DNA of 64,000 nt from Acanthamoeba sp. SK_2022b (lineage: Eukaryota; Discosea; Longamoebia; Acanthamoebidae): positions 1 to 64,000 of the forward strand of contig JANDJZ010000136.1 in NCBI GenBank assembly GCA_027943245.1, read 5' to 3'. The notes under the pieces are model-generated. The model was not told where the DNA came from. It saw nothing but the letters and a program-made list of their open reading frames with translations, and made no database searches. Numbering within the stretch: the first letter of the stretch is position 1; each line of letters starts with the position of its first letter. Both the position numbers and the translations under genes were made by a program. Shown here one piece after another: positions 23,501-34,856 of this stretch.

Positions 23501-24584
23501 GCTCTGGCTCAGGGCGTGGTCGTAGATCTTGAGCTCGTCGATGCATCCCCACAGGCTGGCTGTCCCGTTTACCGCGGTATTCCCGACCAGAGTAGTAACT
23601 GGATTATAGGGGAAGCTTAGGCCCGGAATCGCGGTGCTGCATACCTGGCGGGTTCCGTTGACGTAGATGCAGATGTTGGTCGTATTGTAGACGCAGGCCA
23701 GGTGCGTCCAGTTGTTGAAAGGATCTGGACCAAAGTTCCTTGTCGTCGCTGCGTACCTGCTGAGACCAGCAGTGAGAGAGAACTGCATCAAGCAGTACAC
23801 CTGCCAGTTGTCGAGAGAAAATGGTTAGAGGTTCGCCCCAGATACCCTCTGGACACGCAACTCCTGCGCCAATTTGAGGGGCGTACGGAGTTGTAGAAAC
23901 CTGTTTTGTTGCTCGCGGTGGTGATTTGCCATTGGAGCGCCGAGTTCTTGAAGAGGATCACGCGCGTGGCGTTGGTAGCGCGGGGATTAGGCACCATGAC
24001 CCAGGCAGTCAGGGATATGGCGCCAACGGTGCCGTTTGGCGCTGTGTTCAAGAACGACGTATCTGTGGGTGCGTTCTGGTTGAGTTATGCTTCGGAGCTG
24101 CGCATTATCAGGCACGGCTCTCTTGTGTCCTCGATCATACCCATATAGCCCCTGCTGGACTGGAAGCAAAGGCCTTGGTTGAACCTGCCCGAATCATTTA
24201 CCGTCGCAAAGGCAGAGCCGGCAACGGCAACTGTTGGAGTTTACGCGTGACCGAGGCGTCAGGCGACGCAATAAAAACCAAGGAAAGATAGAAAGAGAAA
24301 GAGGAGAGGAAAGACGGAAAGCGACGAAGAAGAAAACTAAGAAGGGACGGAACACTCTACCCGGTACATTCGCGGGGCAATACCCAGACAACGCCGGTAT
24401 TGCATCAACTGTGGCATCTGCAGAAGAGATTACCTGAGGGTGTTCAATTTTTTTTGATTAGAGAAGGAAGGTGCGTACTGTCGAAGGAGTAGTAGGCCAC
24501 GAGAGAAGCCTGCACAAAGCTACACAGACAAAGAAGGAAAATAGAGGAGAGAAACAGGCCCCACACCCCTCTTCGCTCTGGCAT
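20573..24584 (-). CDS. Receptor-like transmembrane RasGAP with LamG, PKD-like and Ig-like ectodomain
   Basis: Twelve exons join in phase to 3051 nt, 1016 residues: 24479-24584, 24361-24417, 24141-24230, 23887-24062, 23114-23800, 22437-23016, 22143-22351, 21966-22058, 21734-21903, 21120-21627, 20910-21010, 20573-20846. Residues 1-26 form a clear signal peptide (SSIFLLCLCSFVQA). The ectodomain starts as a LamG/ConA-like fold (SLVAYYSFD; AISLTAWV; NNWTHLACVYN; GCIDELKIYDHALS), followed by PKD-like and Ig-like segments with many N-glycosylation sites. One membrane helix lies at about 572-597. The cytoplasmic part is a RasGAP domain with the arginine-finger motif TLFRSNSIAAK (R about 704), FLRLICPAL and LILISKVIQNLANN. 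RasGAPs switch Ras off by speeding GTP hydrolysis. Domain borders are by eye. Confidence 0.9.
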
Positions 24585-24678
24585 GACCCTGCCGCGTTGA
24601 CGTCTCTTTATCGTTCACTCAACAAACAAGACACGCCGCGGAAGCCGCTATTGGCCGCAACGTTAACGGGGCTTTCTC

Positions 24679-27539
24679 CTATGCAATAGCAGTATCATTT
24701 AGCCTCGAGGCAGTGGACAGTCGGAGGTTGGCCGGCAGCGATCGCGTTCCTTTTCGGGTGCTGGTTATTGACTGCAAGTTCAGCAGCAAGGGCACCACGC
24801 TAGGCCGCCCTGGCGGTGATCGGTGAACAGTGCACCATCGCCGAGAGTTTGAGAGAAGAGAGCATACCATGAGCACACTGAAAGGGAAAAGAACAGGTTG
24901 AAAGGCTGGCAATGAGTGCTTGGCAGTCGCTACGCGCTAAATGATCTCCGAACATCAGCGCGCCTGCCCACACGGTAAGGGTCAGCCAAGATCGTGTGTG
25001 GCGCGGTCTATAGACGGGAAAAGACCAGTACCCCGGCATGCTTTACTTTGCAAGAGGTGCACGATCGCGCGGGGCTTCGTCATGCTTGAGCCGTTGGTTT
25101 CCTCCAGCTGGTGGACATATTCTCTCAGATTCTCCACGCTTGCAAGGGGCACATCGTCGAGAGCAGGCACGGCGTGAACAAGTACTCGGGTTCCACCCTC
25201 GCTGCACGCTGCCCGTAAGGGTAATCCACCAAAGGCGGCAAGGAAAAGTGCGCACCTGGTCTCGACGGCGAGCTTCCAACCCCACGCCTCAACTCTCTGC
25301 TGGTATCGCTGGATCAATCCGGCTTCCTGTTCAGTCGCTATAAATTCTAGCTTTGCGGCCGCCGAACGGACATTCGTTGGTTCACCGTTGCTCCCCCAGA
25401 GGTCGCGCTCCAGCTTCTCCAGGCCAATCCTTTCGTCAACAGCATGCTGATCCAATATGTAACTGCAGATAGCTTCAATTAGCACGGCAGATTACAAATC
25501 GTCAGTGGAAGCACTTACAGTACATTCGCTTCCTTGACCAGAATGAACTTGCTATCGACTTGACCAATTACACGCATCTTCTTCAGCGTGTCTTTGGTTA
25601 CGGCCAGAGTAGCTGCCCTGTCGTGGGTACAATCCATACTTTGGATAGGAGCCTCAAGTTCGCCAGCGAATATCCTCCTCTGAGATGGCAGTGTTAGCGA
25701 TACGTAGACATCCGCAGAAACGTGCGTGATCCCCTCACCTCGTGGACCTGTGCGCTCATGTGCATGGCAATACGCCGGCGAGCACGCTGAGTATCTAGTG
25801 TAGAGTCCTCAGACCCGTCACCGAGTGGCGGCTCAGGTGTTCGCTTTTGACGCTTCGTAGGCCGATCGCGAGTGCCGAGCTTTTCACTTCCCTGCGGAAA
25901 GGACAGGGTGCGAGGCGCGCTGACGCCAAGAGCTCTTGCCATCTCTGGTTCGCTGCCACTTCGACCATCCTCGAGTTCATGGTCCTTTCGCACAGGGGAA
26001 CGGGCCCATGCCTCACTAAGCATGGCAGCTGCTCCGTGTAGAAGGCAACTCCAGTCCTAAGAATGGGCATCAGCCACAAGTGCTTGGTCTTGCTACGGGG
26101 ACTCAGACCTTGAATTCGATTAGCGCTATCGTAGGGTTGAATGTGACGTCGTACGCTGAGGGCGGGCAAGATATGTCCAATAAGAACACAGCGTATCTGT
26201 TGAAGATCGCCTTGGCGTCTCGTTTGTTGCCCATCCCGGATGCTTCGACATCATCTTGGTGATTCATCGCTGAGCTCCTGATCGTCATTGACAGACTGAA
26301 GTAGCTTGCGTTGATGAACTTGCGAAGCACCTTGGCAGCCACGCTGCGCTTGTTCACGTCTAAGCAGTTTCGAAACTTTAGTGACGCCCACACGGATTCT
26401 GCTGAAGCCACGTACAGAGAAACTGAAGCATCTGTGCGGGCGTGATCCAATCAATAGTTGCTCTCAAAGGAACGCGCCATGCAAGAGAACCTTGGTGTGG
26501 TGGCCTTGATTGGGATACGACAGCAGGCCTCGAAAGGTGTAGCCCCGGTGGCAGTGCTCAACGTCACAGAGACCATCGAGCGATCCGAAGAGCTGTTCGA
26601 AGCTGGCCCTCAGAGTACGAAGCTAAGCACAACAGGGCCGCGGACGTAAGTCACCCACCTCCCTTTGCCACACCAATGCGTTGGGAGGGCAACTTGGCGA
26701 GTCTGCAGTAGCCTGGTGCCCGCTGCTCTGTCGTACAGCGAGAACGTGACCGAGGGGTGAACAAGAGCAATTCTCTCCAGCGTCTGCTTGATCCTATCCA
26801 ACTCGTGACCGGACGAGAACTGCTTCCTGCGGACTGGCATGTTGAAGAACAAGTCTCGAACCGTCACCGTTGTGCCAAGAGCCCTATGGACATCAGCAGC
26901 GCCCGTCTTCACCGCATCACCTCCTTGCACGATCTTAACGAAGGTATGAGCTGATGCGGAGCACTTGGTGACAATTTCGACAGAGGCCACTGCGCAAAGG
27001 CTGCTCAGCGCTTCCCTGGGAGGCAGTCAGATTAAAAAAAGAGAGACAGCCCTCGGGAGGAACGCGCACCCTCGGAAGCCGTGACTGGTGACTCTGCCTA
27101 AATCCTCCAGAGTACGTATCTTCGATGTCACTGAGGGACAGGGACAGTGTTTGTAATGATGTTAACTAGAGGGAGGAGATAGAACGTGATGCGCTACCGT
27201 ATCGTTGCCCAACCAGCTCAAGATCTTGTGGAGTTATGCCGTGGCCTGCAAGGGTATGAGCAGTCCACTTACACGATCTGCGGCAAGCGCTGTGGTAGTA
27301 CCATTGTCCCTAACGTCAAAGCAACCTCTTTGGACCTCTACACTCACCTCTACCGTCGTGGCCCCAGCGTCAACACCTACCCGGCAAGAGTGAAATCAAG
27401 GCTGAAGATGCGTCTCAAGAGATTGAGTTGTAAAAAAGGGCGTACTGTTGAGCACGAGTTCTTCGATCGCTTGAGACATTGAGGCAATCGTATGCGAGGA
27501 ACGGACCATCTCTGCTACGTGCGGCTCAAGCCGTCGCAT
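24679..27539 (-). CDS. MLH3: MutL-family mismatch repair protein, MLH3-like
   Basis: The start is MRRLEPHVAEMV at 27539. The first exons (27446-27539, 27302-27376, 27186-27245, 27070-27130, then from 27015) join in phase. They give the GHKL ATPase motifs: AIEELVLNSVDAGATTVEV, DNGHGI (restored by the intron), VGQRYGSASLTSKI, HGFRGEALSSL and GTTVTVRDLFFNMPVRRK. The transducer part ends FLLDISCPPSAYDVTFNP. The C-terminal endonuclease signatures are DQHAVDERIGLE, SKACR and, across another intron, CAHGRP. VGxRY and the CAHGRP end favour MLH3 over PMS. MutLgamma acts in crossover formation and loop repair with MLH1. The first, middle and last exons are secure; borders in the linker (about 25.7-26.1 kb) are approximate. 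Confidence 0.88.
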
Positions 27540-27627
27540 CTTGCTTGTTCTTGCAAGGGAGGAGAGCTTTGCCTGCGTTTTGTTTGATTTTGTTTTGTTT
27601 CGGTCCAAAAGATGGCTCAGTTTGATT

Positions 27628-29154
27628 TTAGTCGACGCTCTCCTTCTCGCCTTCGTCTTCGTCTTCAGAGTCGCTCACAAGCACGTCCATCTCGGGCATT
27701 TCCTCCTCCTGCTCGGCATCCTCAAGGAGCTTCTTCTCGGCTTCCGTGTGCTGGTTCATGCTCGGCGCTTCTATCGGCTCCGCGGCCGGGAGAGGCTCTT
27801 CGTCCCGCATCAAGTGGTCCACCAGAATGAAGTAGAGCTCACCAATGGCTTCGTTGTCCTCCACTCGGTGTGCATCTCGTACAATGGGGTACTGCACCGC
27901 GCGTCATATGGCCACGTAAAAAGTGAATCAGTGCGATGCATCGGCGTTGCATGTGAGTAGCCCCCCCCCCCCGTTGGTTGTGGCCAGCATACCGCTTTCT
28001 TGGCTCGCATGAAGTCGCGGCCACGTCGAGTGCCCGTGAGCAGGGTCAGGGACTCCACGAGCAGCTTTCTACTTTCCACGTCCTCTTCCCTCATCTTATT
28101 AGGGCCGAGCTTGGCCAGGAAGGCGGGCATTCCCTCGATGTCGTCCTCACTGAGTGGCTCGGGTCCGACCAGTGGGTAGAGCAGGTAAGGCAAGATATTC
28201 ACCTTGTCCTCGGCCAGCAACCAGGCGTGCTTCCTCTGCTCGAAGCAACAGTTCCTGAACGTCGGCGAGATAACATTCAAGTAAGACGTGTCAGGCGATG
28301 GAGCTGAGAGATGTTCAGTCGGGTAGAGGATGGTACTTGATGGCGCCCAGAACGGCCCTCTTTCGGATAGGGTTGCGGTGCTGGATGTCCTTCAGGAGGT
28401 CCTTGAAAATGTCTCTCGTTTCATCGAGCAGAATCTTTCTGGCTTCAGGCAGCTGAGAGGCGTTCATGAGGACTCGCGCGACCCAGGCGTACGGGTCCTT
28501 CTTCTCGTCGCCCCTCTTGGTCACAAGAATCTCAACGAGCTTCTCCAGGTAAAAGCCCTCGAGCGATTCGCCCACCTGCAGCAGCTGTCTGCTGCCTTCC
28601 TCGAGCCGCGTCAGGTTGTTGAGCAGGAGGATGTCCAGCTCGCCAAGCTGGTGCTCTTCGTTCTGCACGCACCCAGGAGGAGCTCACGTGAGCTACAGCA
28701 GCGCACGCAGGCCCCATTCCTACATGTACGTTGTACCGTCAGATTGCGGACAAGCGAAACACAGAACCGAGGCCGCTGTAGCATCTGGCCTGCAAACTCG
28801 TTGTCCTCCGAAAGATTGATCAAGCACGTGTAGGCCAGTGTGGCAATTGGCTGCAAGTAGCACAAAGTAAGTATTTTTAAGGAATAATCGAAACACAACG
28901 ATGAACTTAAATCATACCCGCAGATCTCCAAGGAGGCGGCAAAGATTGGGCAGCACGGACGTGGACCTGAGCATCTCCCTTCCATCGGAAGATCCTGTGA
29001 AGGACACTAAGTGCTGCAGGGCAATTTGGCGAACCTTTGTAGGGTGGTGTCCCGGGTTAGATTATCGAGTGCCAATTGCGACTTAAAAGGAAGAACTAAC
29101 CTCAGGCTTCGAGTTGGTTAAAAAGCCGACAAGCTCGCCGATCTGCTCTTCCAT
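27628..29154 (-). CDS. HGH1: HGH1 homologue (armadillo-type eEF2 folding factor)
   Basis: The start is MEEQIGELVGFLTNSKPE at 29154 and the stop at 27628, with several introns. Diagnostic segments are DPYAWVARVLMNASQLPEAR, FRNCCFEQRKHAWLLAED, ILPYLLYPLVGPEPLSEDD and SRKLLVESLTLLTGTRRGR, as in the HGH1/FAM203 family. A conserved end follows (AHRVEDNEAIGELYFILVDHL, LMRDEE), then an acidic tail. HGH1 recruits TRiC and a prefoldin-like co-chaperone to fold translation factor eEF2 in the cytosol. The length fits the family. It lies only 88 bp upstream of the MLH3 start, on the same strand. Confidence 0.9.
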
Positions 29155-29235
29155 CTTGTGTGCTGCGCGCGGAGTTGAATGAATAGTTGCTGTTTATTTT
29201 TATTTTGTTTCTTTTCTTCCCTTCTCGAGCGGAGT

Positions 29236-29768
29236 CTACAACTGCGCTTCGTCCAAGGGCTCCAGGATACGAATGAGATGATCGATCATGTCTGACCTTG
29301 TGAGGATCCCCACCAACCCGCCTTGCTTATCGAGCACAGGCATGCCACCTCTGCGGTCAGAAAAGAGCCCAGTCAGCTCTCTGCCCCCCATTAAGGGAAA
29401 CGTGCGAGCAACAAAGCGTACACATTGGACACTCGCATGATCTTGGCCGCCTCTACGATCGAGGCGTCTTCAGTGACCGTGGTCACAGAGCTACGCATGA
29501 TCTCTCCCACTTTGTGCTTGGCCAGGTGCTCGAGCACCTCCTGTGCACTCTCCTCGAGGAAGGGGCTATCGGCAGCCAAACGCAGATTGCGCTCAGTCAC
29601 GATGCCCACCACTTTGGTTGAATTGGTTGAATCCACGACGGGCAAGCGGTGGACGCGCTTCTGCAACATGGTGCCCAGGGCCACATTGAGGGCGGTCTCG
29701 GGGGTGACGGTGAAGACAGGCTTTGCCATCACGTCGCGCACGTACTGGTAGCGGCTCATTCTTCTCAT
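29236..29768 (-). CDS. Small protein with a pair of CBS domains
   Basis: Translation probably starts at ATG 29768 (MRRMSRYQYVRDVM). The first CBS motif runs MAKPVFTVTPETAL…VHRLPVVD…VVGIVTERNL. The second runs KVGEIMRSSVTTVTEDAS, and after one short intron continues GGMPVLDKQGGLVGILTRSD to the stop at 29236. The product is about 150 residues with nothing else attached, a Bateman module that could bind an adenine nucleotide. Stand-alone CBS pairs occur widely, and the partner cannot be inferred. A further 5' exon cannot be excluded, because the open frame continues upstream without a clear start. Confidence 0.8.
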
Positions 29769-30202
29769 GCGGTGGTTCAGGCAAGTTAAGTAGAAAAGAG
29801 GTGGATGAGGGTGAGTTGTCGTGGGGTGGGTGGTTTGCAAGTGCGGTAAGCAAGTTGGTGCTCTTTCGCCGTTGAGCGCCGCCAGCCAGCCAGTAAAAGA
29901 CAGCCAACGCTCTGCATCTCGCCCAGTTTTCTTTGACCAGCCCCGCCACTCCACTGATGCAGCTGCGGCACTCCAACCTGATTTTGGCGCTTCTCGTCAC
30001 CTGTGCAGGCACTCGGGAACGCTCTTCCAGCTGCGCAACAAGCTTTCCTGCTGAGGGTGGGAGAGATACCGAGTTGTTTTTGTTGTGTGCTGTTGTATTG
30101 TGCAAAATCGAGTGTACAACAGGAACAGCAAACGGCAACAAAAAAACACATAAGTGGGAGGAAGAGGTAGTTACACTATCGACAAAAGCCACGCGAGGCA
30201 AC

Positions 30203-33200
30203 TTATGCTGCCTCTTCAGGCGAACGTTGCGGCTCCTGGCCTTGTTGGGCCTCGTGTGAGGGAGCGGGGGCCGGAACAGGGCGCTTCTTGGGCGTCCTCT
30301 TCGGGCGGTGCACCTTGGTGCGCACCTCTACCGGGGCTCCACCATCTTCGCCTGCGGCCTCCAGCTGATCCCGCACCACGGCAGCGCGCTCCTTGGCGGC
30401 TACCTTGGTCTTGCGGATGGGCCTCTTCTTGGGGGTCGCGCCATCGGCGGCGGCGGCGGATGGCTCACCGGCAGCAGCTGGGCCGGAGGAAGCCCCATCG
30501 GCAGGCGTCATGCGCGCGGCCGGCTTGGGCTTGAACGCTTTCTTCTTGGCAGCGGCAGCGCGAGCCTGAGTCTGGGCTCCCGCGGCCGCGGGGTCGGTAT
30601 TGGGCGCGCCGCCGGGGACAGAACGTGAGCGGACGCGTCCTGCTCGTACGCCGGTCGGGCGCGGCTGCTTGAATAGCGTCAAGCGCCTCTCCTTGGTACC
30701 GGTTTCGGAACAGAAGAAGTTGGACGATTGGTGGTGGAGACCGTGCTCGTCGGCGATCTCGTGGGCGATGAGCCGCTCGAACGACGAGAGCTTGGCGGGC
30801 AGATGAAGCTTGGTCTGCGCCGCATCGTTGACGAATTGTTCTATCAGTTCGGCGATCTGTCTTCTCTTCTCGGCTTCGTCATCTCTGGCCTCGTTGACCC
30901 ACTTCTCAACGTGGTGCTCATCTTCCGAGCCTTGGTGGTCGGGACGGGGAGGAGCCTGCTGCTGCGGCTGCTTGCGGCCGTGCTGCTTCGCCGGAGTCTT
31001 GGGCTGGCGAGCGGCCGATTCCTGCACGGGCGCATCGTAGTAGTTGTCCGGGACTGCGGCTCCCTCGGGCGGGACGATCGCGAGCCGCACGTCGATGGGG
31101 CGTCTCTGCAGATCCGGGTAGAGCCTCACCCTCAGGCGAGTGAAGGGCTTGATTTCCTGGACGATGACCTTCTTGGGCTTCTCAGCGGCGTGGTCGGCTG
31201 CCGGAGGGGCGTCGCCTGGAGCCGACGCCTCCGCCGCACGCCAGTGGAGGTAGAGGGCCTGGCTCTTCTTGTCGTGGTCAAGTTTTGCCAGGGGCAGGTC
31301 CTCGGCGCGCGCCAGCTTCTCCACGCCATAGAGGGGCACGTAGACCTCGAAGCTGCGGCTGTTGACGGTGATGACGGTGGCCTCGAGGTCCTTGGGCGGA
31401 TGGTTCTTGAGCAGAGTACAGAGGAAGACGAGATCGCACTTGTCCTGGGCCTTGTCGGCCTTGGTCTTGCGCGTATTGCAGTTATCGCAGATCGCTGCGA
31501 GGTCGTCCTTCTCGAGCGGCTCGGACTGGCCCTTCAAGCAGGCGTCGAGCAGGCGATGAACGATCACGTCGGCGTACCGGCGGATGGGCGACGTGAAGTG
31601 GGTGTAGTGATCAAAGGCGAGGGCGTAGTGCCTGTAAGCGCCCTCCTCCGCGCCGTCGTCGGTGCACGTGTACTTGGCCACGGACATGGGCTTCATGGCC
31701 AGACGCGTCACCACGGCCGCGATGTCAGGGTTGGGCAGCGAGTTGAGCGCAAGGAGCGACCGCTGGAAACCCTTCGAACTGCTCGTGTCAAAGTCGATCG
31801 AGTTGGTGCTGCACATCGTGATGAACTCGGCGAGCTTGTTCACGTTGGGTGCCGGGTGACGACGGAGCAACGCACGGTCGGGGAAGGCCGCGTGGATCCG
31901 CTTGGCGACGCTCTTGTTGGCCAGCAACATGAACTCCTCGATGAGGAAGTGGCTGGCCGTGCGCACGTAGACGCCCACATCGATGGGCATCTTGTCGTCA
32001 TCCAGGCAGAAGTACATCTTGGCGTCGTCGAGCGTGAGCGAACCATCCTCGAACCGCTTCTTGCGGAGCGACTCGGCCATCCCGTTAAGCACCTTGACGT
32101 CTTCGACGATATCCTCGACCCTGTGCTCCGGCGCCGTGGGGTCCTTGACGAAGATCGAGCCGCGCTTGACCACGGGCTTGGCCCCGGGCTCGGGAGCTGG
32201 TTCGGGCGCGGGCGGGGTGAAACGGTCGTCGAGCATCTCCTGCGCGGCCTCGTAGGACATCTTGACGCACGAGCGGATGATGGTGCGGCCGAACCAGGGC
32301 TCCTCGAGCACGTTGCCCTCCTTGTCCATGCGCCAGGTGACCGAAAAGGCCAGGCGATCCTCGCCGGGCACGAGAGAGCACATGTTGTCGGAGAGGAGAC
32401 GCGGCAGCATAGGAATGGAGCGGTGGACCATGTAGACGGTGGTGGCGCGCATCTTGGCATCCTCGTCCAGCGGCGTATCGGCCTTCACGAAGTAGGTCAC
32501 GTCGGCGATATGCACGCCCACGAGGTAGGTGCCGTCGGGCAGACGCTTGCACGAGACGGCGTCGTCCATGTCCTTGGCCGTGGCCGGATCGATGGTGAAG
32601 ATGCGCTCCTTCCTCAGATCCTTGCGGGTGGTGTACTCCTCGGCGGGGATCTCCCAGCGGGCAGGGAGCGGCGGAATTTGGGGCAGGCAGGCCAGCACTT
32701 CGGGCGCGAAGCTGTCCTCCCAATCGATGTTGTTGTCCTGAAGCAGCACGCGCAGCTCGACCTCCATGTCGCCCGACGGACCCATGTTCTTGACGAGCTC
32801 GCCGCGCGGGTGGCCGCTCGAGGCCGGCCAGCCGGTGAGCTTGCACACGAAGAGGTTGGTGGTGAGCTCGTTCGGGTGGCTGATGATCGAGGCCGACAAA
32901 CGCTTCACGGGCACCAGGATGCGCGGCATGCGCTTCTCCAGAGGAACGAAGAAGGCAAAGAAGTTGCCCCGGCCGAGCTCCTCTTCTGCGAGGCCGCACG
33001 GCTTGAGGTAGCCCACCATTTCCTCGATGTGGTTGTGCTTGGCGATAGCGACCACTTTGGCCGTTCGCCGCAACTTGGTCTCCTCGCCCTCCTTGATCTC
33101 CAGCTCGGGCTTCTTGGCGGGCTTCTCTTTCTTGGCGGCCTGCGGCTTTTCCTTCTTTTCCTTCTTGACGGGAGTCTTCTCCGCACTCTTGTTGTTAGTG

Positions 33201-34467
33201 CAGTCGCGGGAGATGTGGCCGACCTCCTGGCACCTCCAGCATCGCTTGCCCTTTGCTCTGGGCGTGGCCGACTGGCTGCCGACCACAACCGAAACTGTGG
33301 TGGCGGGCTCCATGGTGGTAGTCGTGGCTGCAGCGTCCTCGATCTTCACCTCGACCTCGGCCGCGGCAGACGCGCTGGGCTGCCACCAACCCCTGGCGGG
33401 GACTGCGCTCGTGGCTGCCTCGGAGTCCAGGCCTTCCTCGTAGATGAGTACCTTGTCGGCCGAAAGGAGCGGCGCGCCCTCCTCCGCCGTGGTAGTCTTC
33501 ACGCTGCTGGTGGAATCGCTCTCGGCCACGTCCTCGTCGTCCGTGTCGGTCATTACGTCGACCAGCGAATCGTCCAAGGCGGGCTTGACGAGGTCATCGT
33601 CGACCTCTTCCTCATCCTCCTCTGGGTCGGCCTCGTCGTTGTCGTCGTCTTCTTTGTCCTCCTTTACAACTTCCCACTCGCTGGGGTCGTTGAGCCGGAT
33701 GACGACTACGTCGCCCTCGAACGCGCGGTTGCGCGCGAAGACACCGTCGATGAGGATGTCCTTGTCGAATCCTTCGACCGACACGTAGGCCAAGCGCATA
33801 CGCTTGTGATTCACGCGCAGCACGCCCTGGAGCAGGGTGCCGTCCTTGAGACCCTTCTCGACCTCCTCGGACGACAGGTACTCCTTGAATCGAGATCGTC
33901 GCTGCTTGGACGCTTGGAACGACTTCTTTGGTGTCGATGATGCGGACGATGGAAGAGATCGAGCGGCACGCCACGATGACTCGCCGCCAGATGCCCCCGC
34001 TGGGGTATTGTAATCAAACGCCTCGGTGTTGTAATTGCGTCCGGCTGGTAGAGATGATGAGAGTGAGCGCTCAGTGCGATGGAAAAGAGTGCCCAGCGGA
34101 CAATACCTTTGACGCCAGCTTCCTGGGCAACGAAGGGCTGCTGCCGTGGCTGATCGTCTTCTTGCGAGCTGCGCAACTGCCGGCGAGGACCGCGAGCGAT
34201 GGCAGCCTCTTCATCCGCTGCGGCGCGATAAGGGCGGCCAGAGGTATTCGGGCGGATGGGGCTAGGGCCCGCGCTTCGTGGCGCCTTGCTGCCGTACGGA
34301 GCGCCCCTGCCTCGTCCCGCTCCTCGCTTCTCCAACTTGTTGGCGAGCGTGGGATGCATGGGCGCGTAGACGTAGTCGGGCGCTTCCTGGTGGCCATGGC
34401 TCGTTGCAGGCCTCTCCTCCGAGGAAAACCAGGAACTAAGAACACTTCGGGTGTTGTTGGAAGCCAT
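30203..34467 (-). CDS. DIS3L2: DIS3L2-like 3'-5' exoribonuclease (RNB family) with CCHC zinc knuckle
   Basis: Two exons, 34107-34467 and 30203-34044, give 1400 residues. Exon 1 encodes a basic disordered leader. A first cold-shock domain follows at about residue 195 (GVLRVNHKRMRLAYVSVEGF, RNRAFEGDVVVIRLND), then a long acidic insert. A zinc knuckle CWRCQEVGHISRDC lies near residue 389 and a second cold-shock segment comes next. The catalytic RNB domain has IDPATAKDMDDAVSC near residue 605, keeping the metal-binding aspartates. GVHIADVTYFV, SIPMLPRLLS and SPIRRYADVIVHRLL follow. There is an S1-like part and an Arg/Pro/Ala-rich tail. No PIN domain is present, which favours DIS3L2 over DIS3. The enzyme degrades RNA, often uridylated, in the cytoplasm. 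Confidence 0.9.
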
Positions 34468-34856
34468 CTTCTGTACAGTTGCTGTGTGATCTCTTGGTGG
34501 CTGACGAAAAAAAGAAAAACCGGCAAATTCGTAAAAAGATAGAAGCTTAAAAGTAGAGATCCGTGACCGTGCTGGTCGTGCTGATGGCTGCGGATCGAGC
34601 TGGATGCCCCGAGAAGATGAGAGTTTTGTTTTTGAAGCTGATGGCGTTAGGTGGAACCTCAACAGAGAAAAAAGAGCGCCAGTGGCTTCTTGTACTGCCC
34701 GCAGAAGGAAAAAACCCAGAAGCGTGATTCGTTCTCGGAATTCCTTGGTGGTCGTTACGTCGTCCTGCCCCTCATCCGCGTAAGAAGAAAGGTAGAGAGA
34801 GAGAGAGAAAAAAAAACGAGAAAAATAATTGTGGAATTTTTCGTAATCTCAAGCAA

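Noticed and set aside
24085..24087. In-frame TAA in the RasGAP ectodomain, which would suggest a pseudogene
   Set aside because: A 78-nt intron with donor GTATGA and acceptor CACAG removes it, keeps phase, and gives a normal LamG-like segment (RGYMDTSFLNT).
27302..27376. Loss of the DNGxGI ATPase motif in MLH3 (DNG followed by TTTAL)
   Set aside because: The apparent loss comes from reading through an intron; splicing at 27301 to 27245 restores DNGHGI.
30728..33940. A 3.2-kb open frame on the plus strand, opposite the DIS3L2-like gene
   Set aside because: It mirrors the highly GC-biased codons of the real gene on the minus strand and encodes Val/Leu/Gly/His-rich low-complexity sequence with no motif. 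The RNB motifs are all on the minus strand.
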